Shown: piece by piece, positions 34,351 through 43,169 of the stretch | Position numbering within the stretch: the stretch's first letter is position 1 | Layout: each line of letters opens with the position of its first letter | From: Parasphingorhabdus cellanae | Lineage (GTDB): Bacteria > Pseudomonadota > Alphaproteobacteria > Sphingomonadales > Sphingomonadaceae | Direction: 5' to 3' | Assembly: GCF_017498565.1 (NCBI RefSeq) | Contig: NZ_CP071794.1 | Coordinates: forward strand, 1,116,001 to 1,180,000 | Length of the DNA stretch: 64,000 nt | Translations under genes and position numbers: made by a program | Notes under the pieces: generated by a model | Told to the model about the DNA's origin: nothing | The model's input: the letters and a program-made list of their open reading frames with translations, nothing else | Databases searched by the model: none

Positions 34351-36462
34351 ATGAAACTACCCCATAGTGTACCTTGCCCCAATGGCACCGAAAGAGCCCG
34401 CAAAGCGAGAGAGCTACGCGACAAGGCGGCAGAAATTTCCCGCACCCGGCCCCATGCGGCGTCGCGTAACAATGCCGAAGAGCTGGATTATGCAGACGCC
34501 AAATTCCCCACCAACTTTACCAAGGGACTGCATCATGACGAATTTGGTATACTCTCTTTTGGCGACGATTATCGCACATTTGTCGAAGCAATAAACAGCA
34601 ACGACACAAACCTGTTTGAAAACCACGTTCTGGATGCCACAGATCGCGCCGCTCAAACCACCGAACCAACCTTTCAATGCACGGTCAATGCCCAGATCCC
34701 GCAATGGCGCGGTTGGGAAAGCCCGCGTGCCGGTCATGTCTATGAATTGCAGGGACCCGATGCGGACAGCGTCGGTATGGCCCCTGCCCCGCGCGTTGGA
34801 TCTTCAGAAAAAGCCGCGGAAATGGCCGAGGTCTATGGCCTGGCGATCCTCCGCGATGTCCCGTTCACCAGCATCTGTGCAGGCGATAGCGCCAAGCAGC
34901 TTTGCGACGGCGATAGCGACGCGCAGCTGACATCCACCCAAGTGGTCGATGCGCTGAACAGCATGCCATTTTTCAGCGGCACCGGTATTACCTCGTCCAC
35001 ACCGCCTTATGTCGATGCCAGCGGGCTCAATAGTTTTGAGCGCAATCGCCGCTTTGCGCGAACACAGGATGACGGCAATGCATTTGCCGCGCCGCTGACC
35101 ACCGAAACCGTGTTTCGCGGTTCGACCAAAGGTGCGTTGGCTGGCCCTTATCTGTCGCAGTTCATGCTGATCGGCAATACCGGTCTGGCCGGTCCTGGCG
35201 GCGGCGCGGCCAGCTTCCCCGGCAAAGACGCCGGCTATGACTTGCAGGATGGTTTCATCCGTTATGGCAGCCTGTCGATCGACCAGCGCACCACGGTTCA
35301 TAAATCCTGCCTCGATCACATGACCGACTGGCCAAGCTGGCGCGATGTTCAGAACGGTGCGGATTTCCGGGGCGCTAACCTGTTCGAGGAAAAACGCCGG
35401 TTCATCACCACGCCGCGCGATCTGGCAACCTATGTGCATTTCGATGCGCTGTATGAGGCCTATCTCAACGCCGTGCTGATCATCGACGCCATGGGTGTGC
35501 CCGCTTCGAAAGGCTTCCCGGAACCCGGCTTCCGCGACAGCACCGCCGGATCACCGCGACGCACCGCCTTTGCGACCTTTGGCGGACCGCACGTCCTGTC
35601 CCTGGTCACCGAGGTGGCAACCCGCTGCCTCAAGGCCGTCCGGCGCGAGAAGTTCAACTATCACCGCCGGGCCCGTCCCGAACTGATGGGCGGCCGCATG
35701 GCGCTGGTCGAATGCGGCGATGCCGACAAGCTGGGTTCCGCCCAGGCGGCCTTTGAGCGCATGCATGGTGAAATGCCCGATGCGCTTAAAACCGCGCTCA
35801 TCGCGCATAATGAAGCGCAGAATGAGACGGCGATGAACGACATGCGCTTGACCGACTGTGCCGGTGGCTCAACCCCGTTCAGCAATTTCGATGATTGCAA
35901 TCTGTTGCTGCCCATGGCCTTCCCCGAAGGCTCTCCGATGCACCCGGCTTATGGCGCGGGGCATGCGACGGTAGCCGGCGGCTGTGTCACCATGGTCAAG
36001 GCGTTTTTCGAGATGTTCGAAGGCAATGACAGCGGCGTCGAAAGACCGCTGACCGAGCCGGATGGCACACCGATTGTCTATGTCCCCAATGCCAATGGCA
36101 ATCGCTTGATAGCCGATAGCAAGTTCAGCGGCACGCTGACCATTCAGGGTGAGCTGGACAAGCTGGCCGCCAATATCTCGATTGGCCGCAACATGGCCGG
36201 CGTCCACTATTATTCCGACTATTATGACAGCATGCGCATGGGCGAGCGTGTTGCAGTCGGGATATTGCTGGAACAGGCACCGACTTATGGTGACCCGATG
36301 GAGACGACATTCACCAGCTTTGATGGCGATTTCATCTCGATCAATGGACAGGCCGATGCCGCACCGCAGCTCACCATCATCGACCGCGATGGGCAGCAGA
36401 TTTCCAATCAGGAATGGTGGCTTCGCCATGTACCTGGGGAACAGATGATTCTGGGCATGTGA
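34351..36462 (+). CDS. vanadium-dependent haloperoxidase (bromoperoxidase-like)
   Basis: A 703-residue protein of the algal-type vanadium bromoperoxidase family. Vanadate-pocket residues line up with Corallina enzymes by spacing: K434 and R442 (eight apart), H531 and H538 in HPAYGAGHA, and R613 and H619 (six apart). The residue before Gly537 is Ala536 where Corallina has Ser. These enzymes oxidise bromide or iodide with hydrogen peroxide to hypohalite, which halogenates organics. No signal peptide is evident. The start is set by aaggag ahead of ATG 34351. A GNRA-loop terminator follows. Confidence 0.9.
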   Translation: MKLPHSVPCPNGTERARKARELRDKAAEISRTRPHAASRNNAEELDYADAKFPTNFTKGLHHDEFGILSFGDDYRTFVEAINSNDTNLFENHVLDATDRAAQTTEPTFQCTVNAQIPQWRGWESPRAGHVYELQGPDADSVGMAPAPRVGSSEKAAEMAEVYGLAILRDVPFTSICAGDSAKQLCDGDSDAQLTSTQVVDALNSMPFFSGTGITSSTPPYVDASGLNSFERNRRFARTQDDGNAFAAPLTTETVFRGSTKGALAGPYLSQFMLIGNTGLAGPGGGAASFPGKDAGYDLQDGFIRYGSLSIDQRTTVHKSCLDHMTDWPSWRDVQNGADFRGANLFEEKRRFITTPRDLATYVHFDALYEAYLNAVLIIDAMGVPASKGFPEPGFRDSTAGSPRRTAFATFGGPHVLSLVTEVATRCLKAVRREKFNYHRRARPELMGGRMALVECGDADKLGSAQAAFERMHGEMPDALKTALIAHNEAQNETAMNDMRLTDCAGGSTPFSNFDDCNLLLPMAFPEGSPMHPAYGAGHATVAGGCVTMVKAFFEMFEGNDSGVERPLTEPDGTPIVYVPNANGNRLIADSKFSGTLTIQGELDKLAANISIGRNMAGVHYYSDYYDSMRMGERVAVGILLEQAPTYGDPMETTFTSFDGDFISINGQADAAPQLTIIDRDGQQISNQEWWLRHVPGEQMILGM

Positions 36463-36487
36463 TTGCATTGCCCAGGATAACAGGGGA

Positions 36488-36518
36488 GCAGGCCGGAGCG
36501 ATCCGGCCTGCTTTCGTT
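36488..36518 (+). terminator. intrinsic terminator after the haloperoxidase gene
   Basis: A 10-base perfect stem (gcaggccgga / tccggcctgc) closed by a gcga tetraloop, followed by tttcgttt, 26 bases after the stop codon. Confidence 0.8.
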
Positions 36519-36525
36519 TGGGTGC

Positions 36526-36768
36526 TAGCCCAAGGTCACGCCCCCCTGTTACTCGCGCAGGACCGCCGGTCCGCCGTGCAATTTGCGGGCGGTGCGGTGA
36601 TGCTGGGTGATGAAAACGGGTGAAGCAGCGATCTGGCGGGGTGATATTACCGCCCCAATCACGTTATCGGGCCGATCGATCCGACAGGATGGCGCCGGGA
36701 TTATACGCTTTATACGCGAGAGGCGGTAAAAGCGATGCGCATGCCATCGGACAGGGATCAGCCCGCAA
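36526..36768 (+). pseudogene. possible decayed coding region with two in-frame stops
   Basis: One plus-strand frame after the terminator reads like protein (HAPLLLAQDRRSAVQFAGGA, then, beyond stops at 36621 and 36642, a stretch beginning YYRPNHVIGPIDPTGW and ending in TLYTREAVKAM). I do not recognise the family. No start or promoter is evident. It could be a remnant of a gene inactivated by nonsense changes, or chance coding-like sequence in GC-rich DNA. Confidence 0.3.
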
Positions 36769-37365
36769 TCAGCCGGTTTTGCGGGGTTTGTCCTCAGAAA
36801 GCTCCCACATCCAGCCGGCGGCATATTCGCTATGCTGTTTGATATAGTCGCGCGCTATCTTAGCACCTTCCGGGTCCTCCTCGCGTTCCTTTTCGTTCCA
36901 GTCCAGCGGACCATGTTCCACCCGGTCGAGAATGCTGTCCCATTTGGTCAGCGCAAATTCCCGCGCCATCGGATTGCGCCCAATGCGTGAGGGATTGGCG
37001 ATCAGGAACTTGGTCAGGTTCTCGTTAAACACCCGCTTCTCGCCAATCTGCTCGCCTTTCCAGAATATCGGCTGGGCGACACCGTTAATGGCGCGGTCCA
37101 CCGCTTCATGGGTAATTTGCCGCAACGCATTTTCCAGCGCCGCCTCCCAGGCGAGATCAAACGGCGTCCCCGCGAGCCGCGCGCGCAGCTTATACGCGCT
37201 GTCGCGGGTCATATAGACCGACTTGGCTGCGGTGGTCACCGAACCAGACGCTGCCAGCGCTTCGAGAAAGCTGCGCATCTTGGGCTTGCTCCAGCCATTA
37301 TGCTGCGGCCGCAACGTGGGTTCGGGCAGATCCTGTTCGCTGGGGATGTGAGGGGATGAGGTCAT
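36769..37365 (-). CDS. hypothetical protein with helix-turn-helix-like N-terminal domain
   Basis: A 198-residue protein. Residues 25-70 (WSKPKMRSFLEALAASGSVTTAAKSVYMTRDSAYKLR) form a helix-turn-helix of the type seen in terminase small subunits and homeodomain-like proteins. The middle part (AWEAALENALRQITHEAVDRAINGVAQPIFWKGEQIGEKR) is a conserved segment in a family of chromosomal sphingomonad proteins. The ATG at 37365 was chosen because aaggaaagcgtc precedes it. No phage genes surround it, so a terminase role is unlikely; DNA binding is inferred. Confidence 0.7.
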   Translation of the reverse strand: MTSSPHIPSEQDLPEPTLRPQHNGWSKPKMRSFLEALAASGSVTTAAKSVYMTRDSAYKLRARLAGTPFDLAWEAALENALRQITHEAVDRAINGVAQPIFWKGEQIGEKRVFNENLTKFLIANPSRIGRNPMAREFALTKWDSILDRVEHGPLDWNEKEREEDPEGAKIARDYIKQHSEYAAGWMWELSEDKPRKTG

Positions 37366-37554
37366 GACGCTTTCCTTCATGGTAATAGATGACACCACAT
37401 ATAACCTATATGGCACATTGTAGGAAAGCGGCTTGTTAGGTGTCGTTGGGGTTGGACGGGGGGAATACCCAAAGCGTGCATTGGCTTACCAGCGCATAAG
37501 AACCCAATCAGAAAGGTGAGGGATATGACATCAAACCGGCGTTCCGTTGCCGGT

Positions 37555-37920
37555 TTAGAGCCGTCCGTCTTCTTTATAGCGTGCAATGCCAATAGCAATT
37601 AGGTCACCCAGTTCAGAAATAAGCTGGGTATCTTGTGTCGTAAGATTAAAGCAGGACTTTCCTTGCATCCGTTTCTTGAGCTCGCCACTTATCGTTTGGA
37701 GCATGTCCGGATAAATATAGACCGGCATTAGATGAACCGAGACGTAATTTTTCTTAATTTCAACTCCGCCAAAGTCGGTGCGGTATCCATCGCGCTCTCG
37801 AACTTCATGGGAGCCGAGATGATATCGCGTCTTGTCATCATGCGTCACAACGCATTGTTTGTCATAGGCGGCGTATAAGGATCGCACGGCGAGAAATATT
37901 GCTATAAATTCTTTTTCCAT
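37555..37920 (-). CDS. hypothetical protein
   Basis: A 121-residue soluble protein. The segment KKNYVSVHLMPVYIYPDMLQTISGELKKRMQGKSCFNL has the pattern of small alpha/beta proteins related to DUF1801-type sequences, but I cannot place it firmly. It stands alone between two hypothetical genes, with 189 bases of apparently non-coding DNA downstream and 228 upstream. The function is unknown. Confidence 0.65.
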   Translation of the reverse strand: MEKEFIAIFLAVRSLYAAYDKQCVVTHDDKTRYHLGSHEVRERDGYRTDFGGVEIKKNYVSVHLMPVYIYPDMLQTISGELKKRMQGKSCFNLTTQDTQLISELGDLIAIGIARYKEDGRL

Positions 37921-38148
37921 GCTGCCCCTGTAGATATGGCCCTGTAAATATAGCCCTATAATATGGAATGTGGTTTGCTCGCTATAGTAAAGACTGGCAA
38001 GCTTGCTGCAACCCGAAAAAATGCGCTTTCCGATCTGGCCTAGGGGCCGTAATCATGATGAATGTATCTGCGATTTAAGAATGCATGATGCAACCTTTCA
38101 TAGCCTGGTGTGTTGGTAAAATATCTGCATCAGCAATGGACTATATTT

Positions 38149-38313
38149 GTGCTTAGATATGCAATTATATTTTTGGTAATCGCCCTGGTGGCGGCAGCTT
38201 TGGGCTTTGGCGGTATCGCCGGAGCATCCGCAGGAGTTGCGAAAATAATATTCTACATATTTCTAGTCCTGTTCGCGATCGGATTAATTTCGCATTTGTT
38301 TCGAAAGACTTGA
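38149..38313 (+). CDS. DUF1328 small membrane protein (YtjA-like)
   Basis: A 54-residue protein with two membrane helices. [29 protein letters not shown], then [20 protein letters not shown], is the DUF1328 pattern. GTG 38149 gives the standard family length; a GTG at 38110 in the same frame would add 13 atypical residues. Family members are often stress-induced, but the function is unknown. It lies 61 bases before a DUF2383-like gene, another stress-associated family. Confidence 0.8.
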   Translation: MLRYAIIFLVIALVAAALGFGGIAGASAGVAKIIFYIFLVLFAIGLISHLFRKT

Positions 38314-38374
38314 ACGCGAGAAGGCATACCGAGAGCAACATGCTGTGTTTAACCACAAACGAAAGGCCCCCAAT

Positions 38375-38821
38375 ATGTTTAACGATAAAGCTTCAACCCT
38401 AAATGGTTTGATCGCCACGACAATCGACAGCGCGAAAGGCTATGAAGAAGCCGCTCAAGATACAACCGACAAGCGTTATGAAATGATGTTCAAAGAACGC
38501 GCGCAAGAACGTAATAACGCTGTATTGGAACTCCGGTCAGAAGTTCGTCGGCTTGGCGAAGAGCCTGAAGACGACGGCACAGTTCTTGCGGGTGCGCACA
38601 GAATGTTCATGGGCTTGAAAGAAGCCGTTGTTGGCCAAGATGACAAGGCGATTGTGCAGGAAGTGGAGCGTGGAGAAGATCATATCAAGGCCAAATATGA
38701 AGAAGCCTTGCAAGATGATGATCTGGACCCTGCCAGCCGAACAGTGGTGCAAAATGTCTGGACCTCGGTCAAACAAGGCCACGATCAAATGAGCGCCTTG
38801 AAAAATCAGCTCGAAAGCTAA
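38375..38821 (+). CDS. PA2169/DUF2383-like four-helix-bundle protein
   Basis: A 148-residue, highly helical and acidic protein. It starts with LNGLIATTIDSAKGYEEAAQD and repeats the ferritin-like Glu/Asp pattern (FKERAQERNNAVLELRSEV, VVGQDDKAIVQEVERGEDHIKAKYEEALQ). This matches the PA2169/DUF2383 family of ferritin-fold proteins of unknown role, often found with general stress genes. The ATG at 38375 gives the usual start. A terminator follows 23 bases after the stop. Confidence 0.82.
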   Translation: MFNDKASTLNGLIATTIDSAKGYEEAAQDTTDKRYEMMFKERAQERNNAVLELRSEVRRLGEEPEDDGTVLAGAHRMFMGLKEAVVGQDDKAIVQEVERGEDHIKAKYEEALQDDDLDPASRTVVQNVWTSVKQGHDQMSALKNQLES

Positions 38822-38844
38822 TTTCCCATTACGACAGACGATAG

Positions 38845-38870
38845 AGAAGCCGGGCCAGCCCCGGCTTCTT
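38845..38870 (+). terminator. intrinsic terminator after the DUF2383-like gene
   Basis: Stem of about 10 bases (agaagccggg / cccggcttct) with a short loop, followed by a weak T-rich stretch (tgctgttt). Confidence 0.65.
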
Positions 38871-38911
38871 GCTGTTTGATACTATAAAGGCCATAGTTCC
38901 AATAGGACCGA

Positions 38912-38943
38912 GCTTTAATATGGCCATGCTTTAATATGGCCAT
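38912..38943. repeat. perfect 16-base tandem repeat
   Basis: gctttaatatggccat occurs twice head to tail just beyond the end of nudC. It is a simple local duplication with no obvious function. Confidence 0.8.
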
Positions 38944-38950
38944 AGAGCTG

Positions 38951-39877
38951 TCACCCCTCTTGCTCCTCCACCCAGTTTTTGAGCAGATTATAGGCAATTG
39001 CAAAAGGTGGCGGGGCAATGAAAGGCGCTTCAGGATCGCCGTTCATCGCCGCTTTCACCTCGCCGAGTGAGAACCAGGCGGCTTCCTCAATTTCTTCCTC
39101 GTCGAGTGTCAATGTTGGATCATCGGTGACGCTGGTGCAAGCCATCATCAGGGAGGATGGAAAGGGCCAAGGCTGGCTGGCGATGTAGCGAACGTTGCGG
39201 ACCTTGATACCCGCCTCTTCCCACAGCTCTCGGGCGACGCCGCCTTCGATGCTTTCGCCCGGCTCGATAAATCCGGCGAGCGCGGAAAAGCGTTTGGGCG
39301 GGAAGCGGGGTTGGCGGCCGAGGAGGATTTTGCCTTCACATTCGGCGAGCATGATCGCGACCGGATCGGTGCGCGGGAAATGCTCTGCACCGCAGCCGCC
39401 TTCTTCCTTGTTACATTGCCGCGCCCAGCCGCCTTTGCGGGATTCAGTGGGCTGGCCGCAATTGGCGCAAAACCGGTGGCGCGCGTGCCAGTCGACAAGA
39501 CTGCGCGCGGTGGCATAGATTGCGGCTTGTTCCGGCGGCAAAACGCCAAGCGATTGCCAAAGGCGCGGATCGGCAGCGGGCATGGCGGCCCCCGCACCGT
39601 TTAATTCTGCAAAGCAAGGCGTATCGCCGTCGATGCCGAGCAGCAGCAGGTCGTTGTCCGGAGAGGCTTCGTAAAGCGGCGCCCAGGCCAGATCGCCTGC
39701 CGCATCAAAAACCGGGCTCAGTCCGTCGAGCTTTAACAACCGTGCATTGGGCCGCATCATCGCTTCTTTGAGCCGCTCGGGATTGACGCGAACCTGATCC
39801 GCGCGGTCGATGGTGCCGCCCGCAAAAGTCGGGATGATCGCGCTAAGATCGGTGGTCATGATCGGGCTGACGGACAT
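38951..39877 (-). CDS. nudC: NUDIX NAD+ diphosphatase NudC
   Basis: A 308-residue enzyme that hydrolyses NAD(H) and can remove NAD caps from RNA. An N-terminal domain is followed by a zinc ribbon (C137, C140, C155, C162), then the Nudix box GFIEPGESIEGGVARELWEEAG at residues 202-223 with all catalytic Glu residues. The NudC-specific SQPWPFP motif is at 234-240. This combination separates it from other Nudix enzymes. It stands alone on the minus strand. Confidence 0.95.
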   Translation of the reverse strand: MSVSPIMTTDLSAIIPTFAGGTIDRADQVRVNPERLKEAMMRPNARLLKLDGLSPVFDAAGDLAWAPLYEASPDNDLLLLGIDGDTPCFAELNGAGAAMPAADPRLWQSLGVLPPEQAAIYATARSLVDWHARHRFCANCGQPTESRKGGWARQCNKEEGGCGAEHFPRTDPVAIMLAECEGKILLGRQPRFPPKRFSALAGFIEPGESIEGGVARELWEEAGIKVRNVRYIASQPWPFPSSLMMACTSVTDDPTLTLDEEEIEEAAWFSLGEVKAAMNGDPEAPFIAPPPFAIAYNLLKNWVEEQEG

Positions 39878-39953
39878 ATTATTTTTTCCCCGGTTTTGGT
39901 TTTACTACCCTTTGTCTAAATCCTGGCGAAGAGCTCCTATGCTCTTGAAACAT

Positions 39954-39980
39954 CCTTCGACAGGCTCAAGGCTAACGGTG
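39954..39980. repeat. single arm of palindromic repeat family A
   Basis: ccttcgacaggctcaagg matches the right arm of the elements at 10696 and 55835. No complementary left arm was found, so it appears to be a half-element in the gap between nudC and the serine hydrolase. Confidence 0.5.
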
Positions 39981-39993
39981 TTTTTTACGGCTC

Positions 39994-41346
39994 TTATGGG
40001 CTCGTTTTACCTTCACCCGCTGACGCCTGTTTCATCAGATCCGCATAGACATATTTCGGGAAATTCGATTGGAACGGATAAGCGTTGGACGGGATATATT
40101 GCGTATAACCACCCGCACGGAACCCGTTGCCGGTATCGACAAAGGCCGATGTTCCTGCCGCACCGCCCCAGCCAAATGTTCCGGCGGGGCTTTCTGTAGT
40201 GCCCAAACCGGCACGGCCACCGGCACCAAAGCCGTGATTGGCAACCCATGTGCCCTTCATATCAGAGCCTTCCGGCAGAAGGTTGGACATCCCGAGTTTC
40301 GCCGTTTCCGGCTGCATGATAGCGGTTCCTCTATAGGTTCCGAAACCGAGCAACATGGTCAGAAACTTGTCATAATCTGCGGCGGAACCAACCAGACCTG
40401 CGCCGCCAAAGGCAAAAGCAGGTTCATCAAGATAGATGCTGGTTTCTGCCGGATCAATCGGCAGCAAAGTTCCACCGAACGGCGAATAATTGTCCGTGAA
40501 ATCCTTCACGCGATCAGCGGGCAGACGGAAAAACGTGTCTTTCATGCCCAGCGGATCGAACATGCGTTTCTGCAGAAAATCCTCCAGCGGCATGCCGGAG
40601 GCAACTTCGACAACATAGCCGAGCAGATCGAGACTGACCGAATAGCTCCACTTCGTCCCGGGTTCGTAAACCAGCGGCAGGGAAGCGAGATTTTTGGAGA
40701 AGGTCGCCGCATCCGGGGTTGGCGGGCCGGGTTGCGTTCCCGGAAGCGGCATGCGGCTGACGACGCCGGGGGTGATACCCTTGGCGAAATAAGCGGTTTG
40801 GATCGGTCCTTTGCTGATGATCGAATATCCAAGGCCGGCGGTATGGGTCAGCAAATGGCGGATGGTGATTGGGGTCCGTGCCCGGACGGTCTCATCGAGC
40901 GATCCTTCGGGATCTTGCAAGACCCGCATATCTGCAAATTCAGGCAAAATATCGGCCAGTGGCTGGTCCAGTTTGAGCGCGCCATCCTCGATCAGCATCA
41001 TGATCGCCATGCCGGTTACCGGCTTGGTCTGTGAATAAAGACGCCACAGCGTATTTCTATCCACCGCTTTGTCGCCGCCCAGTTTATGGGTTCCAGCCGC
41101 AATAATCATGGGATCGTCCTGCCCCATACCAATCGCCGCAAGCATGCCTGCGACTTTTTTCTCGGCGACATAGTCATTGATGATCTTCGTCAGACCAGGA
41201 AACGGCGTGGTCGGCCGAGCCAATGACCGCGCAAAAGCCGCAGTTGGCGCACCCGCCAAAAAGGCACCAGCACCAATTGCACCCAGAACCGAGCGGCGGT
41301 TGAAAGCCGATAATGCAATCTCGTCTGCCATGTTATCTGTCGTCAT
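39994..41346 (-). CDS. Tat-exported serine hydrolase (beta-lactamase/esterase family)
   Basis: A 450-residue hydrolase with a twin-arginine signal (NRRSVLGAIGAGAFLAGAP). The nucleophile motif is SxxK in LYSQTKP, the second motif is YSV in WSYSVSLD (YxN is not kept), and the third is GWGG. This pattern is that of EstB-like carboxylesterases and class C beta-lactamase relatives, so esterase activity is more likely than beta-lactamase. The ATG at 41346 lies two bases after the mutY stop, with gaagga six bases upstream, which indicates coupling to mutY. Confidence 0.88.
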   Translation of the reverse strand: MTTDNMADEIALSAFNRRSVLGAIGAGAFLAGAPTAAFARSLARPTTPFPGLTKIINDYVAEKKVAGMLAAIGMGQDDPMIIAAGTHKLGGDKAVDRNTLWRLYSQTKPVTGMAIMMLIEDGALKLDQPLADILPEFADMRVLQDPEGSLDETVRARTPITIRHLLTHTAGLGYSIISKGPIQTAYFAKGITPGVVSRMPLPGTQPGPPTPDAATFSKNLASLPLVYEPGTKWSYSVSLDLLGYVVEVASGMPLEDFLQKRMFDPLGMKDTFFRLPADRVKDFTDNYSPFGGTLLPIDPAETSIYLDEPAFAFGGAGLVGSAADYDKFLTMLLGFGTYRGTAIMQPETAKLGMSNLLPEGSDMKGTWVANHGFGAGGRAGLGTTESPAGTFGWGGAAGTSAFVDTGNGFRAGGYTQYIPSNAYPFQSNFPKYVYADLMKQASAGEGKTSP

Positions 41347-41348
41347 CG

Positions 41349-42470
41349 TCATTCCTTCAGTTTTTGTTTTACAGCCCAGCGGACCGCTTTCGCAAAAAGG
41401 GTCGGCAGGCCCGCATCCTCTATCCCGTCCAATGGCCACCAAAGCATGTCATCCGGTTTAAGGCCAACCTCAGTCGATTTATTATCACCCGTGTTAATAA
41501 CGATTTTCTCGCTTTGATAAACCGCCAAATCAACCTCAAGCGAAAAATGGGTGAAGCTGTGCTGAACGACATTTTCATGAAGCTGCCAATCGCCGTCTAG
41601 CGGCGGCTTGCCATGACCATCGGTTCCCGCCGCCCAATTGTCGTCCGGCAGGGCGCGCATCGAACCCAGCATGCCCTTTGGCGGGCGCGTGACGAGCAGT
41701 AATTTCTCATCCTGTTCGATCCAGAAAAACCGCCCCTTACGCACCGGCTTTGCTTTTTTCGGCGGCTTGACCGGATAGCGCTCCTGATCCCCCGCAGCAT
41801 AGGCCGCACAATGCTCTTGCAGCGGACAGATACCACATTTGGGCGCTTTGGCGCTGCATATGCTGGCACCGATATCCATACAGGCTTGCGCAAAATCCCC
41901 AGCGCCGTCTTTGGGCGTCAAAGCATCCATTCCCATGCGAATATCCGCCTTGCCCTTTGGCAGCGGTCTATCAATGGCAAAAAGCCGCGCGACCAGCCGT
42001 TCAATATTGGCATCGACAACGACCGCGCGCTGCCCAAAGGCAATCGCCGCTATGGCCGCAGCTGTATAGGCGCCAACCCCCGGCAGCTTTAGCAATTCTG
42101 CTTCCTGCGAGGGAAACATCCCGTCCAGTTGCTCGGTCACATGGCGCGCGCATTTGTGCAGGTTCCGCGCCCGCGCATAATAGCCGAGCCCCGCCCATGC
42201 GGCGAGCACATCGGCTTCATCAGCAGCGGCCAAATCCGCAACCGTCGGCCAGCGCTGGGTGAATTTTTGGAAATAGGCGATCACCGCAGCCACGGTCGTC
42301 TGCTGCAACATCACTTCGGACATCCAGACATGATAAGGGTCGGGCAACATACCGCTCACCGAAAGCTTGGGCGGGACCCGCCAAGGCAGATTACGGGCGT
42401 TATCCACATAATGTGCACTGATTTTGGCGGTGATATCCTGCGCTTCACCGGTTATTCTGTCGACGCCCAT
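41349..42470 (-). CDS. mutY: A/G-specific adenine glycosylase MutY
   Basis: A 373-residue base-excision repair enzyme that removes A mispaired with 8-oxoG. Catalytic Glu52 is in WMSEVMLQQTT; the helix-hairpin-helix is LPGVGAYTAAAI (129-140), with catalytic Asp153. The [4Fe-4S] cluster ligands are C205, C212, C215 and C221. A NUDIX-like C-terminal domain reads 8-oxoG. The ATG at 42470 was chosen because the longer frame upstream has no homology-like residues. It is divergent from the DUF721 gene, only 27 bases away. Confidence 0.95.
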   Translation of the reverse strand: MGVDRITGEAQDITAKISAHYVDNARNLPWRVPPKLSVSGMLPDPYHVWMSEVMLQQTTVAAVIAYFQKFTQRWPTVADLAAADEADVLAAWAGLGYYARARNLHKCARHVTEQLDGMFPSQEAELLKLPGVGAYTAAAIAAIAFGQRAVVVDANIERLVARLFAIDRPLPKGKADIRMGMDALTPKDGAGDFAQACMDIGASICSAKAPKCGICPLQEHCAAYAAGDQERYPVKPPKKAKPVRKGRFFWIEQDEKLLLVTRPPKGMLGSMRALPDDNWAAGTDGHGKPPLDGDWQLHENVVQHSFTHFSLEVDLAVYQSEKIVINTGDNKSTEVGLKPDDMLWWPLDGIEDAGLPTLFAKAVRWAVKQKLKE

Positions 42471-42497
42471 GGGGTGCCTATGCCATGATGCGGCGCT

Positions 42498-43169
42498 ATG
42501 GCGAAGGAAAATAGTCCGGATGGTGAAAAGCCCAAGCGCAAAAGCGCCAAGCGTCCATCGACGGCCAAAAAATTCAGCAAATACCAAAGGCCGCGCGGCG
42601 GCGATGCGCGCAGTATTTCCGACCTGATGCCAGAGATCGGCCGCGCCGCTTTTCGCCGCTATGGTTTCATTCAAAGCTCGGTAGTCAGCCGCTGGCCGGA
42701 AATCGTAGGAGAACGCTATGCGGGCGTGTCTTTGCCCGAATCAATCCGCTTTCCCCGCGGTGAAAAAGAGGGCGGAACGCTTCACCTGCTGGTTTCCGGG
42801 GCGCATTCAACCTTGATGCAACATATTACACCGGAGATTATCGAGCGAGTGAATCGCTTTTTCGGCTATGGCGCAATTAGTCAGGTGCGATTCAGGCAAG
42901 GACCAGTAAATTCGGCTAAAGACCCTGAAAAACCAAGGGAAAAACGGGTCACACCGCCGCCGTCACTAAAACCCGCGCCGATAGAATTGGGCGACAGTCT
43001 GCGCGATATTGGTGACCCGGAATTGAACAGGGTGCTGGAATCCCTGGCAACAGCTATTGCCAAGTCGGAAGGGGCTCCGCAAATAGAGAAACCGAAGCCG
43101 ATTGCCATCTTGGGGAAAATCGGCGGAAGCGACAGGCGAAAGCCGAACAAGGAAAAGGACAGCACATGA
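42498..43169 (+). CDS. DUF721 (DciA-like) protein
   Basis: A 223-residue protein. After a basic N-terminal tail it has a DUF721 core (RYGFIQSSVVSRWPEIVGERYAGVSLPESIRF, LHLLVSGAHSTLMQHITPEIIERVNRFFGY). DUF721 includes DciA, the factor that loads replicative helicase in bacteria lacking DnaC, so a role in replication is likely but unproven here. The C-terminal half is Pro/Lys-rich and poorly structured. Its stop overlaps the next start (ATGA, four bases), which implies co-translation with the DsbA-like gene. Confidence 0.85.
   Translation: MAKENSPDGEKPKRKSAKRPSTAKKFSKYQRPRGGDARSISDLMPEIGRAAFRRYGFIQSSVVSRWPEIVGERYAGVSLPESIRFPRGEKEGGTLHLLVSGAHSTLMQHITPEIIERVNRFFGYGAISQVRFRQGPVNSAKDPEKPREKRVTPPPSLKPAPIELGDSLRDIGDPELNRVLESLATAIAKSEGAPQIEKPKPIAILGKIGGSDRRKPNKEKDST

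Noticed and set aside
36769..37365. Terminase small subunit-like helix-turn-helix taken as a prophage sign
   Set aside because: No portal, capsid, tail, integrase or att-like repeats surround it.
37921..37970. Loose repeats of tgtagatatggccc type upstream of the hypothetical gene ending at 37555
   Set aside because: The copies differ too much to call a repeat array, and no CRISPR-like spacing is present.
41349..42674. Longer mutY frame with 68 extra N-terminal residues
   Set aside because: The extra residues do not resemble MutY and overlap the divergent DUF721 gene; the start at 42470 gives the expected N-terminus.
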